Made by a program: the position numbers and the translations under genes | The notes under the pieces: model-generated | What the model was told of the DNA's origin: nothing | The model's input: only the letters and a program-made list of their open reading frames with translations | Database searches by the model: none | Shown here: in pieces, positions 1 to 5,368 of the stretch | Numbering within the stretch: position 1 is the first letter of the stretch | Layout: the number at the start of each line of letters is the position of its first letter | Assembly (NCBI GenBank): GCA_964639275.1 | Contig: CAZXCQ010000217.1 | Span: 1 to 10,555, forward strand | Origin: CAZXCQ01 sp964639275 | Lineage (GTDB): Bacteria; Desulfobacterota; DSM-4660; Desulfatiglandales; Desulfatiglandaceae | Length of the DNA: 10,555 bases | Direction of reading: 5' to 3'

Positions 1-48
1 CGAATAACACATTGCCATTTTCTGGATCAAAACTTTTGAGACGCGGCA

Positions 49-1338
49 CTAGAAGGGATCCTGAATCATTATGGTATCTTCCCGGCTTGCCCCGACCGAG
101 ACGATAGAAATGGGAATCCCTGTGAGCTCTTCAATGGTCTCCACATAGGCAAGGGGCTCGGGGGGCAGTTGATCCAATTGTCTCGCCCTGGATATATCCT
201 GGTGCCATCCGGGGATTTCAATATAAACCGGAGTGCATCTGGCCAGCTTTCTGAGACTGGCAGGCCGCGTGGTGATCCGCTCGCCGTCCAGTTCATAGCA
301 CACACAGATCTTGAGTGTTTCGAGACCCGTCAGCACGTCCAACTTGGTGATGGCAAAGCTATCAAGGCCGTTTAGACGCGCCGAATCCTGGACGACGACC
401 AGGTCCAGCCAGCCACAACGGCGACGGCGACCCGTGGTAGCGCCAAACTCCTTTCCCCGCTCCTGGATATAGTTACCGGTTTCATCTTCAAGTTCGGTCA
501 CAAACGGTCCGGCCCCGACCCGGGTGGTGTAGGCCTTTACAATACCAACGATATGATGGAGTTGGTTGGGGCCGATACCCGCCCCTGTACATGCGGTGCC
601 GGCCACTGGATTTGACGAGGTGACAAAGGGGTAGGTGCCGTGATCCACATCAAGATGGGTCCCCTGTGCCCCTTCAAAGAGGATCTTCTTGTTGGACTTG
701 ATCCCCTGGTCCAGCTCCAGGGAAACATCGGTAATAAAAGGGGAAAGCCTTTCCGCCATGGCCAGGTATTCACGCAATATCGGCTCGGGTTCGAGGGGCT
801 TGGCGTCCAGGAATCTTGTGAGCAGGAAATTTTTCTCGTTGAGGTTGGCCCTTATCTTTTCTTCGAGGGTCTCCGGCTCAGTCAGGTCCACGGCCCTCAC
901 ACCGATCCTTGCCACCTTGTCTTCATAGCAGGGACCGATCCCTCGGCCTGTTGTGCCGAGCTTGTCTCTGCCCTTTGCGGCCTCCCGGGCCACGTCAATC
1001 GCCCGGTGATAGGGCATGATGATGTGGGCCTTCTCACTGAGCGACAGCACATCGGGGGTCACCGCTATTCCAGCCGTTTCGAGGTCATCCATCTCCTGGA
1101 GGAGGACCTGAGGATCAACGACCAGTCCGTTTCCGATAAGGCATTTCTTGCCCTCATACAAAATCCCCGAGGGAATGATGTGGAAGATAAACTGTTTGCC
1201 CCCGACCACCAGGGTGTGGCCGGCATTGTTGCCCCCCTGAAACCGGACGACCATATCGGCCCTGGCCGTCAGGAGGTCAACCACCTTTCCCTTGCCTTCG
1301 TCCCCCCACTGGGTGCCCACTACAACGGTATTGGACAT
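49..1338 (-). CDS. purA: Adenylosuccinate synthetase
   Basis: This enzyme joins IMP and L-aspartate using GTP to make adenylosuccinate, the first committed step from IMP to AMP, in the cytosol. The 429-residue product matches the usual bacterial length of about 430. The N-terminal signature GTQWGDEGKGK (residues 8-18) supplies the GTP/IMP loop and catalytic Asp13. NNAGHT follows with catalytic His41, and the second signature GTTGRGIGPCYEDK starts near residue 128. Further conserved blocks are the FEGAQGTHLD region, the GRRRRCGWLD segment and the ITKLDVL guanine-binding region. The ATG at 1338 is preceded on the minus strand by GGGGAG (1349-1344) at suitable spacing, so the start is secure. 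It is divergent from the kor-hdr operon with an 880 bp gap between them, and no functional link is implied. The frame is intact with nothing unusual. Confidence 0.98.
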   Translation of the reverse strand: MSNTVVVGTQWGDEGKGKVVDLLTARADMVVRFQGGNNAGHTLVVGGKQFIFHIIPSGILYEGKKCLIGNGLVVDPQVLLQEMDDLETAGIAVTPDVLSLSEKAHIIMPYHRAIDVAREAAKGRDKLGTTGRGIGPCYEDKVARIGVRAVDLTEPETLEEKIRANLNEKNFLLTRFLDAKPLEPEPILREYLAMAERLSPFITDVSLELDQGIKSNKKILFEGAQGTHLDVDHGTYPFVTSSNPVAGTACTGAGIGPNQLHHIVGIVKAYTTRVGAGPFVTELEDETGNYIQERGKEFGATTGRRRRCGWLDLVVVQDSARLNGLDSFAITKLDVLTGLETLKICVCYELDGERITTRPASLRKLARCTPVYIEIPGWHQDISRARQLDQLPPEPLAYVETIEELTGIPISIVSVGASREDTIMIQDPF

Positions 1339-1343
1339 TATTT

Positions 1344-1349
1344 CTCCCC
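1344..1349 (-). promoter_or_regulatory. purA ribosome binding site
   Basis: GGGGAG on the minus strand, six bases upstream of the purA ATG. It fixes the start at 1338, where the conserved N-terminal beta strand and GTQWGDEGKGK motif begin. Confidence 0.75.
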
Positions 1350-1397
1350 GATCGTTGTTTGCCGTTCCTTTTGTCCCGAACGTCTCTTTCCTGAGGT

Positions 1398-1715
1398 GTA
1401 ACTGTTCACAGGTTCAAAGCCCGCCCTGGTGCGACTCTTTGGAGAATTCCGCTTTTATGCTTACATGGGCTTAGACTATGTTTCTCGACCATAGATCTGA
1501 TAATCGGTCTGGGCCAGGGGTTCAGGGGTTCAAAGGTTGTTATCTCATCACCATGCGTCATTTTATAACGGTCTTGTACGGAAAAACCAATCATTGTCAC
1601 ATTTCCATGAACCTGCCCGCCATTGCCGACCTCTTCGGATATCTCCATTCCGTAAATGACAGGCGAGGCAGGCGGGTCTAGAACAGGGTTGAACCCTGAA
1701 CCTGTGAACGGATAC
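1398..1715. repeat. About 318 bp segment bounded by 19 bp inverted repeats (MITE-like)
   Basis: The left end reads gtaactgttcacaggttca (1398-1416). The right end, read on the minus strand (1715-1697), is gtatccgttcacaggttca, which matches 17 of 19 bases. Inside are a tandem octamer aggggttc (1516-1523, 1524-1531), a long imperfect hairpin pairing acctgcccgcc (1611-1621) with ggcaggcgggt (1667-1677), and a short palindrome cagggttgaaccctg (1684-1698). The segment has no convincing coding frame. A copy of the left end recurs at 10502-10525. The structure resembles a non-autonomous mobile element or dispersed intergenic repeat. No flanking target duplication was confirmed, so mobility is inference. 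Confidence 0.5.
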
Positions 1716-1724
1716 CCTTAATTT

Positions 1725-1753
1725 TTGTTAGCCCAAACAACGGCCCTTGTCAA
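1725..1753 (-). promoter_or_regulatory. Candidate sigma70 promoter for purA
   Basis: On the minus strand a perfect -35 TTGACA (1753-1748) is followed after 17 bp by TAACAA (1730-1725), which matches the -10 consensus at 4 of 6 positions. Transcription would start near 1718 and run through the inverted-repeat segment into purA, giving a leader of about 380 nt. The weak -10 and long leader keep this tentative. Confidence 0.35.
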
Positions 1754-2029
1754 TCGATTTAATTCTTGTTGTGCTCGAGTTGGGGCGGGTCATCCAGGGA
1801 GACAATTGCCGGAAAAAGAAAATGTCCAACCAAGCACCGGAAAAAACGATGGAGAGTCTTGAGAATACCTTCAAAAAAATAACCCAACACCAATTCTATG
1901 CCAGAAAATGAAAATGGATTACAAAAAGGCATCTTGTCAAAAGGATGCCAGAACCGTGGATCTGAGTGACACCCCCAAAAAAAATAGCACCCCCTCTTCA
2001 GAATCCGTGACCTTGCCCTGATTTTTGTC
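1754..2029. other. Intergenic stretch with two doubtful micro-ORFs
   Basis: This A-rich stretch lies between the two divergent promoter candidates. Two tiny plus-strand frames overlap as ATGA: 1822-1911 (29 codons, starting MSNQAPEKTMESLENTFKK) and 1908-2021 (37 codons, starting MKMDYKKASCQKD). Neither has a good Shine-Dalgarno sequence and neither product is recognised. A -1 slip at the aaaatga junction (1905-1911) would fuse them into about 66 residues, which could also mean an old frameshifted remnant. No RNA gene was recognised here. Confidence 0.25.
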
Positions 2030-2057
2030 TTGACATGCTTGGTGATGGGAATATAAT
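2030..2057 (+). promoter_or_regulatory. Consensus sigma70 promoter of the kor-hdr operon
   Basis: The -35 TTGACA (2030-2035) and -10 TATAAT (2052-2057) both match consensus at six of six positions, with a 16 bp spacer. The predicted start near 2064 leaves an untranslated leader of about 155 nt before korD. It is the only convincing rightward promoter in the gap, so it probably drives the whole cluster. Confidence 0.8.
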
Positions 2058-2070
2058 GCGAGCCTTTCTA

Positions 2071-2122
2071 AATCCATAGCAGCCTTTTTGTAACTTCTCA
2101 AAAACGCGCGGGGCAATGGATT
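2071..2122 (+). promoter_or_regulatory. Leader nested stem, kor operon
   Basis: In the predicted leader, aatccat (2071-2077) can pair with atggatt (2116-2122). This encloses a second stem of tttttg (2085-2090) with caaaaa (2099-2104). The stems are short and AU-rich, so the fold is modest. It belongs to the same leader as the strong hairpin at 2125-2164. Confidence 0.35.
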
Positions 2123-2124
2123 CT

Positions 2125-2164
2125 GGTGTGGCATGTGGAAGAAAAAAAGACCCCATGCCACACC
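2125..2164 (+). promoter_or_regulatory. Strong leader hairpin upstream of korD
   Basis: GGTGTGGCATG (2125-2135) pairs perfectly with CATGCCACACC (2154-2164) over 11 bp. One mismatch and two further GC pairs extend the stem around a 12-nt purine loop (2139-2150). It lies about 60 nt after the predicted transcription start and 56 nt before the korD ATG. No uninterrupted U tract follows, so it is not a standard terminator. It could be an mRNA stabiliser, a protein-binding site or half of an attenuator. No known riboswitch class was recognised. Confidence 0.55.
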
Positions 2165-2220
2165 TTTCCCCCTGTTCTTTGAGATGTTACGCCTTTTTCG
2201 CTAAGGTTGAGGAGAGGGTC

Positions 2221-2523
2221 ATGGTATTTTGGCGGGTCCCGCTCGATTTGGGGGATATCCAGATATCCCGTGGAGAAGTCCATATCCTCGAAGACCGCTG
2301 TAAGGGATGTGGCTACTGCATCGAATTCTGCCCCAAAGATGTGCTAGAATTTGCAACCAAATTCAACCAAAAGGGCTATCATCCTCCGAGGGTCAAAGGC
2401 GCGGAGGAGTGTGTGAATTGTCACTATTGTGAAATCATCTGCCCTGAATTTGCCATCTATTCGGTGGAGACCCCGTCAAATCAGGTGTCGGAGACGGAGG
2501 AGACATGGATCGAGCGGTCCTGA
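2221..2523 (+). CDS. korD: 2-oxoacid:ferredoxin oxidoreductase delta subunit (2[4Fe-4S] ferredoxin)
   Basis: A 100-residue ferredoxin-like subunit that carries electrons away from the thiamine-diphosphate centre of KorAB. Two cluster motifs are complete: C27-x2-C30-x2-C33-x3-C37-P and C64-x2-C67-x2-C70-x3-C74-P, enough for two [4Fe-4S] clusters. The start at 2221 is chosen because gaggag (2209-2214) sits six bases upstream. An in-frame ATG at 2116 lies inside the predicted leader, its added residues do not resemble the family, and it would overlap the strong leader hairpin. The stop overlaps the start of korA, so the two are probably translationally coupled. Order delta-alpha-beta-gamma is common for Kor-type enzymes. 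Substrate class (2-oxoglutarate or another 2-oxoacid) cannot be set from this subunit. Confidence 0.9.
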   Translation: MVFWRVPLDLGDIQISRGEVHILEDRCKGCGYCIEFCPKDVLEFATKFNQKGYHPPRVKGAEECVNCHYCEIICPEFAIYSVETPSNQVSETEETWIERS

Positions 2524-3650
2524 CGGGTGAGCATTTTATGACGGGGGATGTGGCCTGTGCCGAAGGCGCCCTGGCGGCCGGCTGTCGCTTTTTTGGTGGA
2601 TATCCCATCACACCCGCCACGGAAATAGCCGAGCATATCTCCGCGCGGATGCCAGCGGTGGGCGGGACATTTATCCAGATGGAAGATGAGATCGCGGCCA
2701 TGGCCTCGGTCATTGGTGCCTCATGCGTCGGCGTAAAGAGTATGACCGCTACCTCCGGGCCGGGTTTCAGTCTGATGATGGAAAACATCGGTCTGGCGAT
2801 CTGTACCGAGACCCCCTGTGTCGTTGTGAATGTCCAGCGGGCCGGCCCCTCCACCGGGCTGCCGACCCAGGGGGCCCAGGGCGATATGCTCCAGGCAAGG
2901 TGGGGCTCCCATGGCCACTATGAGATCATTGCACTGGCGCCCTCCTCTCCCGAAGAGACCTTTTATCAGACCATAAAGGCCTTCAACCTGAGCGAGACCT
3001 ACCGGTTGCCCGTCCTCATTATGACGGACGAAATGGTAGGGCATCTGAGCGAGCGGGTCGTCATACCCGAGGCAAGGCACATCAAGACCGTATCCAGGCC
3101 GAGGCCAAAGGGGAGAAAAGACCGGTTCAAGCCATTTGAACCCGGTCCAAACGGGGTAGCGCCCATGGCCATTGCAGGGGAGGGATACAACATCCATGTG
3201 ACCGGACTCACACACGATGAGAAGGGCTATCCGGTCATGACGATTGAGGCCCAGGCCGAGATGATGGCCCGGCTGATGGGAAAGGTTCGCAAAAACCTGG
3301 ATGATATTATCTCCACGGAGGGCCACGCGCTTGACGATGCAGAGATAGTCATTGTCTCTTACGGGGTCTCTGCACGAACAAGTCTGGCCGCGGTTGAGGA
3401 GGCCCGCGACCAGGGTATCAAGGCGGGGCTTTTAAAGCTAAATACGGTTTGGCCTTTTCCGGAGGATCTTGTCAGGAGACTCTCGGAGAGGGTCAAGGGT
3501 TTTGTGACGGTAGAGATCAACCTGGGCCAGATCCATCTGGAGATCGAAAGGTGTGTCCATGGGAAGGTCCCGGCGCTCCTGGTAGGACACCCCGGGGGAA
3601 CAATTATTCCGCCGGAGCAGGTCGTTGAGACCCTGAGGGACGGTTTCTAG
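2505..3650 (+). CDS. korA: 2-oxoacid:ferredoxin oxidoreductase alpha subunit
   Basis: The 381-residue alpha subunit holds the pyrimidine-binding half of the thiamine-diphosphate site plus the C-terminal transketolase-like domain. It works with KorB to decarboxylate a 2-oxoacid and pass the acyl group to CoA. Visible family blocks are GGYPITPATEIAEH (residues 31-44), the MEDEIA segment with the cofactor-activating Glu region (about 59-64), TATSGPGFSLMMENIG (81-96) and RAGPSTGLPTQ (112-122). A C-terminal VEINLGQ block with a GHPGG segment near the end follows. Length fits split Kor-type alpha subunits, without the fused gamma domain of some relatives. ggaggag precedes ATG 2505, and the gene overlaps korD by 19 bases. 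The motifs fit the Kor/Vor group; 2-oxoglutarate is the conventional guess but a branched-chain or other 2-oxoacid is possible. Confidence 0.93.
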   Translation: MDRAVLTGEHFMTGDVACAEGALAAGCRFFGGYPITPATEIAEHISARMPAVGGTFIQMEDEIAAMASVIGASCVGVKSMTATSGPGFSLMMENIGLAICTETPCVVVNVQRAGPSTGLPTQGAQGDMLQARWGSHGHYEIIALAPSSPEETFYQTIKAFNLSETYRLPVLIMTDEMVGHLSERVVIPEARHIKTVSRPRPKGRKDRFKPFEPGPNGVAPMAIAGEGYNIHVTGLTHDEKGYPVMTIEAQAEMMARLMGKVRKNLDDIISTEGHALDDAEIVIVSYGVSARTSLAAVEEARDQGIKAGLLKLNTVWPFPEDLVRRLSERVKGFVTVEINLGQIHLEIERCVHGKVPALLVGHPGGTIIPPEQVVETLRDGF

Positions 3651-3672
3651 CGCGAGGTAAAGGGGAAAGACA

Positions 3673-4527
3673 ATGAACCAGTCCAAAAAACTACCCGGTC
3701 ATCCACTAGATGATCTACTCCGGACAGATCGGATTCCCCATATCTGGTGCCCGGGCTGTGGCATTGGCACCGCATTCTCTTCGTGTCTGATAGCCATAAA
3801 AGAGAGCGGAATCGACATAAAAAAGACGGTCATGGTCTCAGGCATAGGGTGTTCGGGCCGGGGCGCCGGGTACGCCAACATGGACTCCTACCACACCACC
3901 CATGGGAGGGCAATCCCATTTGCGACCGGCATGAAGCTGGCCAATCCAGAGCTCAACGTGGTGGTGTTTAGTGGCGATGGAGACCTTTTTGCCATTGGCG
4001 GAAACCATTTTATACACGCCGCCAGACGAAACGTGGACCTTACCATCGTCTGTGTCAACAATTTCAACTACGGCATGACAGGGGGTCAGGTGGCCTCAAC
4101 CACTCCTTACCGGGCAAGGACCACCACCACACCGGTGGGGAATCCTGAGCCCCCCTTCAACCTCCCCCTTCTGGCCTACGCCTCGGGGGCCACCTACGTG
4201 GCCAGGTGGACCATCCTGCATACCCGTGATCTGACCGACTCGATCCAGGAGGCCTTTCTCAGGCGCGGTTTCTCATTTGTCGAAGTCCTGGCGCCATGTC
4301 CGGTAAATTATGGCCGGCGGAACAAGGAAAAGGCCCTTGATACCCTCAGGATCTACCAGGAACACAGCATTATCAAGAATGATGCCCACCCATCAGAACT
4401 GGATATTGACACTGACCGGGGGATTATACTGGGGAAGTTTGTGGACGTGGAACGCCCGACCTGCTCGGAGCGCTATGACGATACCTGCCGGCCCAAGGAC
4501 CTGGTGGAGGTGGAAAAGGCCGCATGA
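3673..4527 (+). CDS. korB: 2-oxoacid:ferredoxin oxidoreductase beta subunit
   Basis: The 284-residue beta subunit binds the diphosphate part of thiamine diphosphate and the proximal [4Fe-4S] cluster. Cluster ligands expected from the family are all present: C26 and C29 in WCPGCG, C60 in GIGCSGR and C209 in APCPVNYGRR. The cofactor/magnesium motif is SGDGDLFAIGGNH (100-112) followed by VNNFNYGMTGGQ (128-139). The start at 3673 has agggg (3661-3665) seven bases upstream, and only 22 bases separate it from korA. Its TGA is overlapped by an ATG (4524) that opens a 24-codon frame. In related clusters this is where the next gene would start, but here korC begins 250 bp later, after a repeat-filled gap. 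The protein looks complete and functional. Confidence 0.95.
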   Translation: MNQSKKLPGHPLDDLLRTDRIPHIWCPGCGIGTAFSSCLIAIKESGIDIKKTVMVSGIGCSGRGAGYANMDSYHTTHGRAIPFATGMKLANPELNVVVFSGDGDLFAIGGNHFIHAARRNVDLTIVCVNNFNYGMTGGQVASTTPYRARTTTTPVGNPEPPFNLPLLAYASGATYVARWTILHTRDLTDSIQEAFLRRGFSFVEVLAPCPVNYGRRNKEKALDTLRIYQEHSIIKNDAHPSELDIDTDRGIILGKFVDVERPTCSERYDDTCRPKDLVEVEKAA

Positions 4528-4598
4528 CGATCGAGCAGATTGCCACAACGGAAGACAATAAGATGGGTGATCAATTTAGGTTTTTTGTAACACTTTAG
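4524..4598 (+). other. 24-codon ORF overlapping the korB stop
   Basis: An ATGA overlap with korB opens a short frame beginning MTIEQIATTEDNKMGDQF. It runs into the first repeat unit and ends at TAG 4598. The overlap is the layout expected for a coupled downstream gene. It may be the remains of an earlier junction to korC, disrupted when the repeats entered, or simple chance. No homologous domain was recognised. Confidence 0.25.
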
Positions 4599-4750
4599 CT
4601 GTCTGAAAGCTGGGCAATGGGGATTCGGAACCTCCATTGCCCTCTCCAAGTAGAAATCTCAAAAAGGGCTAAATTGATACGCTTTTTTCAAAATTGGCAC
4701 TCGGACACGGGAATGGGGGTTGAGAATCATCATTCCGCGGCCTTCAAAGA
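4567..4750. repeat. Two adjacent hairpin repeat units in the korB-korC gap
   Basis: Unit A (about 4567-4642) holds hairpin gggcaatgg (4612-4620) with ccattgccc (4634-4642), a perfect 9 bp stem with inner pairs. It is framed by a perfect 10 bp inverted repeat, ATCAATTTAG (4570-4579) and CTAAATTGAT (4669-4678). Unit B (about 4671-4750) has a decayed version of the same hairpin (4708-4737). Unit B 4681-4721 matches 8822-8862 at 38 of 41 bases, and unit A 4613-4629 matches 8850-8866 at 15 of 17. These are copies of one dispersed intergenic repeat family. No U tract follows the hairpins, so they are not clear terminators, but they may affect mRNA stability or processing between korB and korC. Confidence 0.7.
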
Positions 4751-4777
4751 ACTGAGGGACTAAGAAATAGGAAGGTT

Positions 4778-5368
4778 ATGAAAAGGCAGCAGAGACAGGA
4801 GATCACGATCACCGGATTTGGTGGCCAGGGCATTGTGCTTGCAGGCCGCATCCTCGGAAAGGCCGCGGTCCTGGGCGATCACAAACAGAGCACCCTTGTC
4901 CAGTCTTACGGGCCTGAGGCCCGGGGAGGGGCCTGTAGCGCCCAGTTGATCATCTCTGACGGGCCGATCCATTACCCCTACGTGAGGCATCCCGATATCC
5001 TGATCTCCATGTCGCAGGCCGGTTTTGACAAGTTTATCGCTCAATTAAATGAGGGAGGGACCCTCCTGATTGATCAGGACCTGGTCCAGCCCCGGGGGTT
5101 TAAGGGAGATGTCTTTGCCATCCCCTCCACACGGATGGCCGAAGAACTGGGAAGAAAGATGATGGCCAATATCATCATGTTCGGTTTTTTTACCGTGATT
5201 ACAGGGGCTGTTTCTGTCAAAGCCGCGCTTGATTCGGTCCTGACTTCGGTTCCAAAGGGGACAGAGGAGATGAACAAAAAGGCCTTTAATAAGGGCTGTG
5301 ACTATGGTGCGGCCCTCCTCAAGGGACGAGAAAAGAAGGCCAGGGGAAGGGCAGGGGCCAGGATATGA
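4778..5368 (+). CDS. korC: 2-oxoacid:ferredoxin oxidoreductase gamma subunit
   Basis: The 196-residue gamma subunit belongs to the POR/KOR gamma family, which helps form the CoA-binding and subunit-interface region of the complex. The glycine-rich GFGGQG (residues 13-18) opens a Rossmann-like fold, and the family hallmark SYGPEARGG lies at 43-51. Length matches stand-alone gamma subunits. The ATG at 4778 is supported by aggaagg (4769-4775). The gene is separated from korB by 250 bp of repeats yet keeps the same order and strand, so it is taken as part of the operon. Its TGA overlaps the ATG of the next gene as ATGA (5365-5368), arguing that the HdrA/GltD chimera is translationally coupled to the oxidoreductase. 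The last 15 or so residues are basic and poorly conserved in appearance. Confidence 0.93.
   Translation: MKRQQRQEITITGFGGQGIVLAGRILGKAAVLGDHKQSTLVQSYGPEARGGACSAQLIISDGPIHYPYVRHPDILISMSQAGFDKFIAQLNEGGTLLIDQDLVQPRGFKGDVFAIPSTRMAEELGRKMMANIIMFGFFTVITGAVSVKAALDSVLTSVPKGTEEMNKKAFNKGCDYGAALLKGREKKARGRAGARI

Noticed and set aside
1..48. Terminator or gene fragment downstream of purA
   Set aside because: The 48 bases contain no stem followed by a T tract and no coding signal that can be judged at the window edge.
640..1401. Long plus-strand ORF (253 codons) opposite purA
   Set aside because: It is a mirror of the intact purA gene, has no recognisable domain and no ribosome binding site fitting its start.
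1411..1419. ggttcaaag, here and at 1527-1535 and 10517-10525, resembles the T-arm of a tRNA
   Set aside because: No matching acceptor stem, anticodon arm or 3' end could be built around any copy; the motif is part of the dispersed repeat.
2116..2220. Longer korD with start at 2116
   Set aside because: The added 35 residues lie over the leader hairpin, lack ferredoxin-family features, and the 2221 ATG has the better Shine-Dalgarno sequence.
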